Source: Calditrichota bacterium (lineage in GTDB: Bacteria; CLD3). From it: 64,000 nt of DNA. Below, one piece after another: positions 1 to 9,045 of the stretch. The notes beneath the pieces are model-generated. The model did no database searches. It saw nothing but the letters and a program-made list of their open reading frames with translations, and was not told the DNA's origin. The position numbers and the translations under genes were made by a program. How positions within the stretch are numbered: position 1 is the first letter of the stretch; each line of letters opens with the position of its first letter. The stretch covers positions 53,091 through 117,090 of the forward strand of contig QQUF01000056.1 of NCBI GenBank assembly GCA_008501735.1, given 5' to 3'.

Positions 1-235
1 TGTAACAGTCGGCGACATTACAATGGAAGCTGCTAAAAAAATGTTACTCGAAGCTGATTGTTCAGTTGAAGCCGCAGAAGAAATTTACAAATTGACAACA
101 CTTTGTACTTTTGACGACAGATTTGTAATTCCTCCTGCACATCGTGAAGAAGCGATTGAAATGATGAAAGACCCTCTCGAATACAAACAACAAGTTGGTT
201 TTGGACTTCGTGAAGAACCAATGAGAGGTGCGTAA
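1..235 (+). CDS. narH: Respiratory nitrate reductase beta subunit NarH, C-terminal fragment
   Basis: Only the last 78 or so codons are in the window; the reading frame is open from base 2. NarH is the iron-sulfur electron-transfer subunit of the membrane-bound nitrate reductase, passing electrons from NarI hemes to the molybdenum site of NarG. The fragment lacks the cysteine clusters, which lie upstream, but it has the typical C-terminal run FVIPPAHRE followed by a Gly-rich tail. The identification rests on that tail and on narJ and narI following directly. The stop at 233-235 overlaps a potential GTG in the narJ frame, but narJ probably starts at the ATG two bases after the narH stop, so the genes are co-transcribed. 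Confidence 0.9.
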   Translation, partial: VTVGDITMEAAKKMLLEADCSVEAAEEIYKLTTLCTFDDRFVIPPAHREEAIEMMKDPLEYKQQVGFGLREEPMRGA

Positions 236-236
236 A

Positions 237-878
237 ATGTTGGACACAACTAAAATTTTTACAAATTTCTCTTTTCTTTTCACTTATCCTGAAACTCATT
301 TTGACGAAATAATAAAACAAGTACTCAACGAATTAGTACTAGTAGGACAATCGGAAGTCGTGGAAACGTTAAATCGTTTGCACGACTTTTTTAAAAGTCC
401 AAAGTTTTCAGATGTTGAAGAGACGTTCACGAGGACTTTTGATATGAATCCTGCCTGTTGTTTGGAAGTTGGTTGGCATTTATTCGGTGAAGATTACAAA
501 CGAGGTGAATTTCTTGTACTGATGAGACAATCTTTGGCAGAAGAAAGAATTCCTGAATCTACTGAATTACCTGACCATTTGAGTCATTGCCTACAACTTT
601 TAGCAAAATTGGAAGATGAAGATGGATATGAATTTGCAAGAGTTTTTATTCTTCCGGCTTTAGAGAAGATTCAACACGGTTGCAAAGACAAAGTAACAAA
701 TCCTTACACACAACTAGTTGACGCATTGATGGTTTTATTAAAATCAGTTTATGAGATAAAAGAGATTCCTTCGTCTTCTCCAAAGCACACTGATCCAAAA
801 TTAAATTTTCAAGAAAGTTTTCACCTTCAAAATACTGGAAACGGTGTTTTGAACAATCATTCGGAAAAAATGCTATGA
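237..878 (+). CDS. narJ: Nitrate reductase molybdenum cofactor assembly chaperone NarJ
   Basis: A 213-residue helical protein of the TorD/NarJ chaperone type, which binds NarG in the cytoplasm and helps insert the molybdenum cofactor before membrane attachment by NarI. No catalytic motif is expected. It begins with the F-x-x-x-S-x-L-F-x-Y-P-E-like stretch (TNFSFLFTYPE) common in NarJ, and carries an acidic, helix-rich middle. The ATG at 237 is preferred over the in-frame GTG at 228, which lies inside narH. The stop overlaps the narI start (ATGA at 875), so translation is probably coupled. Sequence similarity in this family is weak; the call is made firm by position between narH and narI. Confidence 0.93.
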   Translation: MLDTTKIFTNFSFLFTYPETHFDEIIKQVLNELVLVGQSEVVETLNRLHDFFKSPKFSDVEETFTRTFDMNPACCLEVGWHLFGEDYKRGEFLVLMRQSLAEERIPESTELPDHLSHCLQLLAKLEDEDGYEFARVFILPALEKIQHGCKDKVTNPYTQLVDALMVLLKSVYEIKEIPSSSPKHTDPKLNFQESFHLQNTGNGVLNNHSEKML

Positions 879-1606
879 ATGAAAATACCTTTTTCGACTA
901 CTTAAACCTCTTTTGGTTTACAATTTTGCCTTACGTTGCATTGTTTACATTTTTCATTGCAACAATTCAACGTTATCGTGGAGAGGCTTTTACTTACTCA
1001 AGTTTGTCCTCTCAGTTCTTAGAAAACAAAGTTCATTTTTGGGCAATGGTTCCTTTTCACTACGGAATTTTGACAGTTCTTTTTGGGCATTTAATTGGAT
1101 TTTTGTGTCCTGCCGAATTGTTGGCTTGGAATAGCGAACCGATTCGACTTTATATTTTTGAAGTTACAGGTTTCATCGCAGCAATTTTTACTTTGGTCGG
1201 TTTGTTCAACATCATTATTAGACGAACTTCAAACGCCAGAATAAAAATGGTTACAACAACTGCTGACTGGGTTGTAATAGCAATCATAGTTTTTCAAGTT
1301 ATCACGGGAGTTTACACAGCAGTTTTCCACAGTTGGGGAAGCTCTTGGTTTGCATCTTCGATGGCTCCTTATCTTTGGTCAATCGTTCAGTTCAGCCCTG
1401 AAATCGCTTACGTAACACCTTTACCAATTATGGTAAAACTTCACATTATCAGTGCTTTTGTAATTGTTACACTTTTCCCATTTACAAGGTTGGTTCACGT
1501 TCTTGTTGTGCCGAATCCTTACCTCTGGCGAAAACCACAAGTTGTTCGTTGGTACTGGAACAGGAAAAAAATTCGTACTACAAGTTTCAAAATTGACAGA
1601 AAATAA
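875..1606 (+). CDS. narI: Respiratory nitrate reductase gamma subunit NarI (cytochrome b)
   Basis: Integral membrane di-heme cytochrome b of 243 residues that oxidises menaquinol and anchors NarGH. About five hydrophobic segments are visible. The four heme-ligand histidines are well placed: His62 and His72 ten residues apart in the second helix (FHYGILTVLFGH), and His190 and His208 eighteen residues apart near the C-terminus, the same spacings as His56/66 and His187/205 of the Escherichia coli protein. The start overlaps the narJ stop by four bases. The basic C-terminal tail (WNRKK) is expected to be cytoplasmic. Length is typical for the family. Confidence 0.95.
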   Translation: MNENTFFDYLNLFWFTILPYVALFTFFIATIQRYRGEAFTYSSLSSQFLENKVHFWAMVPFHYGILTVLFGHLIGFLCPAELLAWNSEPIRLYIFEVTGFIAAIFTLVGLFNIIIRRTSNARIKMVTTTADWVVIAIIVFQVITGVYTAVFHSWGSSWFASSMAPYLWSIVQFSPEIAYVTPLPIMVKLHIISAFVIVTLFPFTRLVHVLVVPNPYLWRKPQVVRWYWNRKKIRTTSFKIDRK

Positions 1607-1654
1607 TTTACTAAATATTGAATTTAAAAATACGGATTAGTCCAGAGTTTGGTT

Positions 1655-3202
1655 ATGCAAAAACCTGAATTACTTGATTTTAGTCAGCCGAGAATAAAGA
1701 CTCTACATTATACTTGGATTGCATTTTTTATAACATTTTACGTTTGGTTTAACTTAGCTCCGTTAGCTACAACAATGCTGAAAAGTATGAATTGGCTAAC
1801 GAAGGAACACATCAAAATTTTACTCATTTGTAACGTTGCTCTAACGATTCCTGCAAGGATTGCTGTTGGTGCAATGATTGACCGTTACGGACCAAAGGTC
1901 GTTTTTTCCGGTCTGATGATTATTATGGCAATTCCTGCTTTTGTCTTCGCATTTGGCGATAATTTTATGCAATTGATGATTTCAAGATTAATTCTTGGAA
2001 GTATCGGAGCGGGATTTGTAATCGGGATTAAAATGGTTGCAAACTGGTTCCCGCCAAAAATGATTGGACGAGCAGAAGGATTTTATGCTGGTTGGGGAAA
2101 CTTTGGTTCAGCTTGGGCAGCAATGACTCTTCCTTGGATTGCAATTACAGTTTGTAAAGAATGGCTTGGACTCGGTGAAGACAGTTGGCGTTGGGCATTA
2201 TTCATTAACGGAGCAGTTTCTTTAATTTATGGAATCGCTTACTACTTTCTTGTAGATGATATGCCGGAAGGTAAAAAGTTTGAGGGAACTAAAAAAGCCG
2301 GTCCGATGACAGTTACCTCTTACAAAGATCTTGTCCAATACGTGATTTGGTCTATTCCATTAATTGGAGCAATGATTGTTTTGGCTTGGAGACTTTCGAC
2401 TGTAAAAGTGAACGGAACTCCAATAATTGACGAAACAATTCTTTACATCACTTACGGTGTCTTAGGGCTTTTCTTAGTCGGACACATTGTAAAAGTTTTA
2501 CAAGTAAATTTGCCATACCTAAAAGCTGGAGTTCCTGAAAATGAAAAATATAATTGGGGAAGTGTAGCCGCTTTAAACAGTACTTACTTTGCAAATTTTG
2601 GCTCGGAACTCGCAGTTGTTTCGATGCTTCCAATGTTCTTTGAAAGCACTTTCAGTAGTCTTCAAGATGCAAGTGGAAATTACATAATGACAGCAACAAT
2701 GGCTGGACTAATCGCAGCTTCTTTTGCTTTTGTAAATCTTTTTGCACGTCCTCTTGGCGGATTGCTTTCTGACAAAATGAAAAACAGAAAACGAACAATG
2801 CTATTTTATATGCTCGGAATTGCAATCGGATTTTTCTGTATGGCAAATATCGGACAGTACGGAAATATTACTCCCGAAGGTGTCCAAGAAATTATTCCAA
2901 TGTTTGACGGAATGTGGTGGCTTGGAGTTTCTGTTGTGATAACTGTAATTTGTTCAATTTTTGTTCAAGGAGCAGAAGGTGCAACTTTCGCTGTGATTCC
3001 ATTGATTAACAAAAAAATGACAGGGCAAATTGCGGGAATGGCTGGAGCTTACGGAAATGTTGGAGCAGTTTGTTACTTGGTGTTATTCTCACTTGTTGAT
3101 GCAAGGACTTTCTTCTTCATCACAGCTACTGGAGCTTTTATCAGCTTTCTTTTCTGCTGGTTTATGCTTGAAGAACCAAAAGACTCTTTCGCTGACGAAT
3201 AA
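1655..3202 (+). CDS. narK: Major facilitator nitrate/nitrite transporter, NarK type (first copy)
   Basis: A 515-residue 12-helix (or more) MFS protein of the nitrate/nitrite porter family. The nitrate signature is visible around residue 145 as GFYAGWGNFGSAW, and a typical loop motif DRYGPK follows helix 2. It would bring nitrate in and/or export nitrite next to the Nar reductase. The ATG at 1655 is chosen; an in-frame TTG lies two codons earlier. It follows narI by about 50 bases in the same direction, and a second, different NarK follows after a palindrome. One copy could be the proton-coupled nitrate importer (NarK1 type) and the other the nitrate/nitrite antiporter (NarK2 type), but which is which cannot be told by eye. 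Confidence 0.9.
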   Translation: MQKPELLDFSQPRIKTLHYTWIAFFITFYVWFNLAPLATTMLKSMNWLTKEHIKILLICNVALTIPARIAVGAMIDRYGPKVVFSGLMIIMAIPAFVFAFGDNFMQLMISRLILGSIGAGFVIGIKMVANWFPPKMIGRAEGFYAGWGNFGSAWAAMTLPWIAITVCKEWLGLGEDSWRWALFINGAVSLIYGIAYYFLVDDMPEGKKFEGTKKAGPMTVTSYKDLVQYVIWSIPLIGAMIVLAWRLSTVKVNGTPIIDETILYITYGVLGLFLVGHIVKVLQVNLPYLKAGVPENEKYNWGSVAALNSTYFANFGSELAVVSMLPMFFESTFSSLQDASGNYIMTATMAGLIAASFAFVNLFARPLGGLLSDKMKNRKRTMLFYMLGIAIGFFCMANIGQYGNITPEGVQEIIPMFDGMWWLGVSVVITVICSIFVQGAEGATFAVIPLINKKMTGQIAGMAGAYGNVGAVCYLVLFSLVDARTFFFITATGAFISFLFCWFMLEEPKDSFADE

Positions 3203-3209
3203 AATTTTA

Positions 3210-3240
3210 GACCTGAAAGGTTTTCAAAACCTTTCAGGTC
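3210..3240. repeat. Perfect palindrome between the two narK genes
   Basis: Two 15-base arms that are exact reverse complements flank a single base (GACCTGAAAGGTTTT, C, then the complement), followed by TTTT. It could form a very stable hairpin and act as a terminator or an RNA-stability element between the transporters. A close relative of the same palindrome, with ACAG instead of AAAG, sits at 52558-52587 after another gene, so this is a dispersed repeat and not only a local terminator. Confidence 0.85.
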
Positions 3241-3292
3241 TTTTACAAAACAAAAATTTTGAAAATACAAATCAAAATCGGAGATAAAATAG

Positions 3293-4915
3293 ATGACTGA
3301 CCTTACAAAATGGAATCCCGAAGACGCAGTTTTTTGGGAGAAAGAGGGCAAGTCGATAGCTACACGGAATTTATGGATTTCGATACCAAGTTTATTAGTT
3401 GGATTTGCTGTATGGTTAATGTGGGGAATCATTACCGTTCAGATGAAAAATATGGGTTTTACTTTTGGTAAATCACCTGAAGAAGCAATGGGATTGTTGT
3501 TCATTCTTTCATCGGTTGCAGGTCTTACAGGAGCAACTTTAAGAATTCCAAGTTCATTTTTTATTCGGTTAGCTGGCGGAAGAAACACGATTTTTTTAAC
3601 AACTGCTTTTCTAATGATTCCGTCAATCGGAACTGCAATAGGTTTGCAAGACCCGAATACTTCATTTGAATTTTTTGTTGTGATGGCATTTCTTTCAGGT
3701 TTAGGAGGTGGAAACTTTGCCTCTTCAATGAGTAACATCAGTTTCTTTTATCCCAAAAAATCTCAAGGTTACGCTCTCGGAATGAATGCAGGTTTGGGGA
3801 ATTTCGGTGTTACAACAATGCAAATCCTAATTCCGCTTGTAATGACAATTCCAATGCTTGGTGCTTTGAGCGGTGAACCGATGATTTTGAAAAGTAGTAG
3901 CGGAACGATTTTTAAACAAATTGCGGCAGGTTCACAAACTTGGCTTCCAAATGCTGGTTGGGTTTGGATGCTTTGGCTCATTCCATTGGCATTTTTCGGT
4001 TGGTTCAAAATGAACAACATCAAAACGGAAAATGTTACACCGAACTTAAAGAACCCACTTGTTTCTTTTGGAAGAATTACTTGGCTTTTGATAATCGGAT
4101 TCATTACTGCGGCAATTGGACTTTACTTCATTTTAGAATTTAAATCTTTGACTTGGGTGAAATGGATTGCCTTACCTGTTGTCATTTTCCTGACTGTTTT
4201 TCTGATGAAAGTTCTTTCACCTGGTGAAATTAAAGCAAACCTTGAACGTCAGTACAAGATTTTCAATAACAAACACACTTGGATAATGACAATCATTTAC
4301 ACAATGACTTTTGGTTCATTCATTGGATTTGCTGCTGCGGTTGGACTTGCAATAAAATTCATCTTTGGTGTTCAACACGTAATGGTTGATGGAGTGATGA
4401 CTCACAATTTGCCAAATCCTGACGGACCTGCAACTTTTATGTACGTTTGGGTTGGAGCTTTCGTTGGTGCTTTGATTCGTCCAATCGGTGGAAAAATCGC
4501 TGATAAAGTCGGTGGTGCAATTGTAACACAAGTTGTCGCGATTGTAATGGTTTTGGCTTCGATTGGAGTTGGTTACTACTCTGCTTTGGCTTACCAATCT
4601 GCAACTCCACAAGACCATTTTATGCCATTTTTCGTACTCATCGTGATTCTTTTTGCCGCAACTGGAATTGGGAATGGCTCGACTTTTAGAACAATCTCAA
4701 TGGTTTTTAATGTTGAGCAAGCTGGACCTGTTTTGGGTTGGACTTCTGCTGTTGCCGCTTACGGAGCATTTTTGATTCCGAAAGTTATCGGTGAGCAAAT
4801 GAAAGCTACAACTCCCGAAGTTGCGATGTATGGATTTGCAGTGTTTTATGCAGTTTGTGCTGTTTTGAATTGGTGGTATTACTTAGGTCCAAAAGCCGAA
4901 TACAAAAATCCGTAG
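3293..4915 (+). CDS. Major facilitator nitrate/nitrite transporter, NarK type (second copy)
   Basis: A 540-residue MFS nitrate/nitrite porter. The nitrate signature GMNAGLGNFG is visible about residue 165, and a second-half glycine-rich segment (IGNGSTFR) also fits the family. An unusually hydrophilic N-terminal extension of about 25 residues precedes the first helix. It is not a recent duplicate of the preceding transporter: the two align only at family motifs. A purine-rich GGAGATAAAATAG sequence precedes the ATG. Together with the neighbouring copy it suggests separate uptake and exchange routes for nitrate and nitrite. Confidence 0.9.
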   Translation: MTDLTKWNPEDAVFWEKEGKSIATRNLWISIPSLLVGFAVWLMWGIITVQMKNMGFTFGKSPEEAMGLLFILSSVAGLTGATLRIPSSFFIRLAGGRNTIFLTTAFLMIPSIGTAIGLQDPNTSFEFFVVMAFLSGLGGGNFASSMSNISFFYPKKSQGYALGMNAGLGNFGVTTMQILIPLVMTIPMLGALSGEPMILKSSSGTIFKQIAAGSQTWLPNAGWVWMLWLIPLAFFGWFKMNNIKTENVTPNLKNPLVSFGRITWLLIIGFITAAIGLYFILEFKSLTWVKWIALPVVIFLTVFLMKVLSPGEIKANLERQYKIFNNKHTWIMTIIYTMTFGSFIGFAAAVGLAIKFIFGVQHVMVDGVMTHNLPNPDGPATFMYVWVGAFVGALIRPIGGKIADKVGGAIVTQVVAIVMVLASIGVGYYSALAYQSATPQDHFMPFFVLIVILFAATGIGNGSTFRTISMVFNVEQAGPVLGWTSAVAAYGAFLIPKVIGEQMKATTPEVAMYGFAVFYAVCAVLNWWYYLGPKAEYKNP

Positions 4916-5020
4916 TTTTTTACAGGAGCACAGTCTTTAGGCTGTTAGTAAATTGAAAATGCTCCTAAGAATTTTTGTTTTTACAGTAAAAAATTAGTTT
5001 TAGGAATAAAGTGTAAAATT

Positions 5021-5677
5021 ATGACAAACAAAAATATAACAATCATCATTTTAATTGCGTTGATAATGGGTACTTTGATTTATGCACAAAGTATTGACAT
5101 AAATTTGCCTGACAACAATCAAGGTTATGCACCAAAACAACCAATTAATTTCTCACACAGATTGCACGCTGGCGATTTACAACTTGATTGTCTTTATTGC
5201 CACACAGGAGCTGATAAAAGTCGGCACGCAGGAGTTCCGCCTGCAAGTGTTTGTATGAATTGCCACAATTTTGTAACTGCTCCTTGGGATATGGTTCAAC
5301 TTGAAGAAGAAAATGCTAAAAAAGAGAATCGAGACCTTCAAATCCCTGTTTCAGATGAGTTAGCAAAACTTTACGCAGCTGTTGGTTTTAACACCGAGAA
5401 AATGAAATACGACGAAAGTCTTACCAAAAAGCCAATCGAATGGAATCGCGTTCACAACATTCCTGCTTACGTTTATTTCGACCACAGAAGACACGTAAAT
5501 GCAGAAGTTTCTTGTCAACAATGTCACGGAGCTGTTGAAACTATGGAAACTCTTTCACAAGAAAGCGACCTTTCGATGGGTTGGTGTGTGAATTGTCACA
5601 GAGACGTTAATTCAGGTAAACTTTCAGATTTAGTAGGCAAAAATGCTTCTACAAATTGTGCAGGTTGCCATTACTAA
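5021..5677 (+). CDS. actA: Alternative complex III subunit ActA, pentaheme cytochrome c
   Basis: A 218-residue periplasm-facing cytochrome c anchored or exported by an N-terminal hydrophobic segment (residues 5-22). Five CXXCH heme sites are present, with cysteines at 57/60, 78/81, 165/168, 189/192 and 213/216, and the last ends almost at the C-terminus. The segment QPINFSHRLHAG and the phrase HAGVPPASVCMNCH are characteristic of ActA of alternative complex III, the quinol:electron-acceptor oxidoreductase that replaces the bc1 complex in many Bacteroidota. It is separated from actB by about 295 bases of repeat-rich DNA, unlike the tightly packed actB-actF that follow. Confidence 0.92.
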   Translation: MTNKNITIIILIALIMGTLIYAQSIDINLPDNNQGYAPKQPINFSHRLHAGDLQLDCLYCHTGADKSRHAGVPPASVCMNCHNFVTAPWDMVQLEEENAKKENRDLQIPVSDELAKLYAAVGFNTEKMKYDESLTKKPIEWNRVHNIPAYVYFDHRRHVNAEVSCQQCHGAVETMETLSQESDLSMGWCVNCHRDVNSGKLSDLVGKNASTNCAGCHY

Positions 5678-5710
5678 ACAGTGAACAATGAACAGTTAAC
5701 AGTGAACAGT
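5677..5710. repeat. Short direct repeats in the actA-actB spacer
   Basis: The spacer of 295 bases between actA and actB begins with near-tandem copies of an eight- to nine-base unit (AGTGAACA or ATGAACAGT); further copies occur at about 5801-5820. The rest of the spacer holds a small hairpin at 5717-5735 (AATTTGGC / GCCAAATT) and a stretch at 5845-5885 with GCTACGA/TCGTAG complementarity. No convincing coding sequence is seen in the spacer. It is an insertion of low-complexity repeat DNA inside a respiratory operon. Confidence 0.6.
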
Positions 5711-5972
5711 AAAGAGAATTTGGCTTTGCCAAATTTCAAAATTGTAGGGTAAACTTGTTTGTTTGCTCAAAAAAAATAGGACGAACAAAAAATACGAAAA
5801 CAATGAAAAGTGAACAGTTAAATATTTCGCTTCGCTCAAAATTAGGAAATTGCGGTGCTACGATTTCCTGTCGTAGTAACGCTTAATTTTCAGGAACAAA
5901 GTTTGCGAGTTGCACGCTTTTTGCGGGCTTCACGCTTTTCGTTTTTAAAAATGATTAATTATTGGAACTAAA

Positions 5973-8900
5973 ATGTCAGAAAAAAATACTAAAAAATATT
6001 GGAAAGGTGTTGAAGAACGAGAATTCACGCCTGAATTTGCACAAACCTTAGAAAGCGAATTTCCTGCCAAACCAGAAGAAATTGAAGATTTTTTGACCTC
6101 TCCAAAGCCTAAAACTTCAAGGCGGTCATTTTTGAAAATTGCAGGATTTTCCGTTGCAGGTTCAATGATTGCTTCTTGCGTTGGCGGTTCGATTGAAAAG
6201 TCAATTCCTGTTCTCATCAAACCCGAAGAAATCACTCCCGGAAAGGCTTACTGGTACGCAACGACTTGTGCAGGTTGCAGTGCTTCTTGCGGAATTTTGA
6301 CAAAAAACCGTGATGGAAGACCAATAAAAGTCGAAGGAAATCCACAACATCTTTTGTCAAAAGGCGGAGTTTGTGCAGTCGGTCAAGCAATGGTTTTAGG
6401 GCTTTACGACACACATCGTTTGCAAAAACCAAAAGCTAACGGACAAGACACAAGCTCAATGGAAATTGACAGTGCAATTACTTCAAAATTAGCTGGAATT
6501 AACGACAACGTTTACTTCTTAACAGGAACTTTGTCGAGTCCAAGCACCAAAGCAACAATCCAAAAATTCCTTAGCAAGTATCCAAACTCGAAACACATCG
6601 AATACGATGCTGTTTCTTACTCAGCAATTTTAGATTCACACGAAATAAATTTTGGACAACGAGTTCTTCCTCACTACAATTTTGACAAAGCTGACGTGAT
6701 TGTCAGTTTTGACGCAGATTTTCTTGGAACTTGGATTTCACCTGTGGAATTTACAAAAGCTTACACAAGCGGTCGAAAACTCGAAGGGAAATCTCCAAAA
6801 ATTAACAAGCATTTCCAATTAGAAGGAAGAATGTCAGTTTCGGGTGCAAATGCAGACCGAAGAATTAAAGCTACACGAGAAGAAGAAGTAGCGATTCTTT
6901 TGGCGATTGCAAATAAAATTGCACAAAGAAGCGGCTCGGAATTTCCAAGTTGGCAAGGTAAAAATGCAGATTCAAAAGTTGTTAATGAAATCGTTGACAG
7001 TCTTTGGAGTGCAAAAGGAAAAAGCCTTGTGATTAGTGGAATCAACGATGTTAATGTTCAAAATGTCGTGAATTTCATTAATGAAAAATTAGGAAATTAC
7101 GGTCAAACTCTTGACATCGAAAATGCTTCAAAACAGTGGAATGGAAACGATTCAGACGTTAAAGAATTAATCGGAAAAATGAAAAACGGTCAAGTGAACG
7201 CTCTTTTTGTAGCTGACTCAAACCCTGCTTACAGTTTGCCAAATTCAGAAGAATTTAAAACTCTTTTTTCAAAAGTTCCTCTGACAGTTTCTTTCGCAGA
7301 ACACATTGACGAAACTTCAAGTTTGGCAAAATTCATAATTTCCACACCTCATTTCTTGGAATCTTGGAACGACACAGAAGTTGTTTCGGGAATGATGAGT
7401 GTTACACAACCGACTGTTCCTGCTACAAAAGAAAATCGAACAGTTCGCCAAACTCTAAGCACTTGGCTCGGCGAATCAACAGACGACCTTAAAATTTTGC
7501 AAAATTATTGGCAAGAAAATATTTTCTCAAGAGCAGAAGGACTTTCAACTTTCCAAACATTTTGGGATAATTCGGTTCACGACGGTTTTGTAAAAATCAA
7601 GCCTCAAGAACCAGTAGAATTTACAGAATTTGCGTTAGGGCAAAATGCACCAAAGGTTCAATCTGTTTCAGGAGATTCTTATGAATTAGTGCTTTACCAA
7701 AAAGCAGCAATGCTTGACGGAAAACACGCTCAAAATGCTTGGCTTCAAGAATTATCTGACCCTGTAACAAAAGCAGTATGGGATAATTACGTTTGTCTTT
7801 CACAAAAAACTGCCGAAAAATTTGGCGTTGTGAATGGCGATGTCTTGAAAGTTGATTCTGACGGAGTAACTGTAAACTTAATGGCACAAATTCAGCCCGG
7901 ACAACACGACAATGTTGTTGCGATTGCAGTTGGTTACGGAAGAATGGGAACAGAAAGATTTGCCAAAATCGGTCCAAAATGGATTGAAGGAAAAGGCACT
8001 TTGGAAGAGGGCAAAAAAGTCGGTAAAAATGCTTACCACTTCACACAACAAAAAGCAAAAAATATTTCATTTAGCAATAAAGTTCAGCTTTCAAAAACAG
8101 GTGAACACAGAGATTTGGCTTTGACCCAAACTCACCACACAATTACTGAACCCGAAAAATTTGGCGGAGAAAGAAGAAATATGGTTCGTGAGACGACTCT
8201 TGCGAGTTACATCAAAGATCCTTCTTCCGGAAATCATCGTCCACATATGACACCTGAACTTTGGGAACAAGATTTCAAATACGAAGGTCATCATTGGGCA
8301 ATGTCAATTGATTTGGGAAAATGCACTGGCTGTTCGGCTTGTGTAATTTCTTGTCAAGCTGAAAACAACATTCCAGTCGTTGGAAAAGATGAAGTTTTCC
8401 GTCGTCGTGAAATGCAGTGGATGAGAATTGACAGATATTATTCAGGTGATGACGGTGATGTTGATACTTTGCACCAACCTGTAATGTGTCAACATTGCGA
8501 CCACGCTCCTTGTGAAGGTGTTTGTCCTGTTTTGGCGACAGTTCACAGCGACGAAGGTTTGAACCAACAAATTTACAACCGTTGTGTCGGAACTCGTTAC
8601 TGTGCAAACAACTGTCCTTACAAAGTCCGTCGTTTCAATTGGTTCGATTATTGGAATCAAGGAGAAAAGGAAAACTTGGTCCTGAATCCTGACATTACAA
8701 CTCGTTCTCGTGGAGTTATGGAAAAATGCTCAATGTGTGTTCAGAGAATTCAAGAAGCAAAAACGGAAGCGAAAAGATTGAACAAACCGCTTGCTGACGG
8801 GGACATTCAACTTGCTTGTCAACAATCTTGCCCGGCAGATGCAATTGTTTTCGGAGATGTAAATGACAAGGAAAGTGTAGTTTCAAAAGCAATTGCTGAT

Positions 8901-9008
8901 GCTCGTAATTACACAATGCTTGAAGAAATGAACTTCAGAACAGGAGTTAGCTACTTAACCAAAGTTCGTAACCGTGGCGAAATTTCTGACGACAAACACG
9001 GACACTAA
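5973..9008 (+). CDS. actB: Alternative complex III subunit ActB, molybdopterin-oxidoreductase-like iron-sulfur protein
   Basis: A 1011-residue protein that is a natural fusion of a molybdopterin-oxidoreductase-like domain (about residues 90-760) and a four-cluster ferredoxin-like domain (about 775-960). A twin-arginine motif SRRSFLK lies at residues 49-55 after a long N-terminal region. The first domain keeps four cysteines (99, 102, 106, 134), but the enzyme family is known not to bind molybdenum in this complex. The second domain has the cysteine groups CTGCSAC, CQHC, CEGVC, CANNC, CSMC and a final CQQSC, matching three 4Fe-4S and one 3Fe-4S cluster. It carries electrons from quinol oxidised at ActC/ActF to the cytochromes ActA and ActE on the outer face. 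Confidence 0.95.
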   Translation: MSEKNTKKYWKGVEEREFTPEFAQTLESEFPAKPEEIEDFLTSPKPKTSRRSFLKIAGFSVAGSMIASCVGGSIEKSIPVLIKPEEITPGKAYWYATTCAGCSASCGILTKNRDGRPIKVEGNPQHLLSKGGVCAVGQAMVLGLYDTHRLQKPKANGQDTSSMEIDSAITSKLAGINDNVYFLTGTLSSPSTKATIQKFLSKYPNSKHIEYDAVSYSAILDSHEINFGQRVLPHYNFDKADVIVSFDADFLGTWISPVEFTKAYTSGRKLEGKSPKINKHFQLEGRMSVSGANADRRIKATREEEVAILLAIANKIAQRSGSEFPSWQGKNADSKVVNEIVDSLWSAKGKSLVISGINDVNVQNVVNFINEKLGNYGQTLDIENASKQWNGNDSDVKELIGKMKNGQVNALFVADSNPAYSLPNSEEFKTLFSKVPLTVSFAEHIDETSSLAKFIISTPHFLESWNDTEVVSGMMSVTQPTVPATKENRTVRQTLSTWLGESTDDLKILQNYWQENIFSRAEGLSTFQTFWDNSVHDGFVKIKPQEPVEFTEFALGQNAPKVQSVSGDSYELVLYQKAAMLDGKHAQNAWLQELSDPVTKAVWDNYVCLSQKTAEKFGVVNGDVLKVDSDGVTVNLMAQIQPGQHDNVVAIAVGYGRMGTERFAKIGPKWIEGKGTLEEGKKVGKNAYHFTQQKAKNISFSNKVQLSKTGEHRDLALTQTHHTITEPEKFGGERRNMVRETTLASYIKDPSSGNHRPHMTPELWEQDFKYEGHHWAMSIDLGKCTGCSACVISCQAENNIPVVGKDEVFRRREMQWMRIDRYYSGDDGDVDTLHQPVMCQHCDHAPCEGVCPVLATVHSDEGLNQQIYNRCVGTRYCANNCPYKVRRFNWFDYWNQGEKENLVLNPDITTRSRGVMEKCSMCVQRIQEAKTEAKRLNKPLADGDIQLACQQSCPADAIVFGDVNDKESVVSKAIADARNYTMLEEMNFRTGVSYLTKVRNRGEISDDKHGH

Positions 9009-9045
9009 GGGTAAAAAATTAAATTAGCGGAGATTTTAAATAAAA

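Noticed and set aside
33..320. Open frame on the minus strand over narH/narJ
   Set aside because: It lies in the shadow of real genes, has no signal or motif, and many such frames arise from the AT-rich codon use here.
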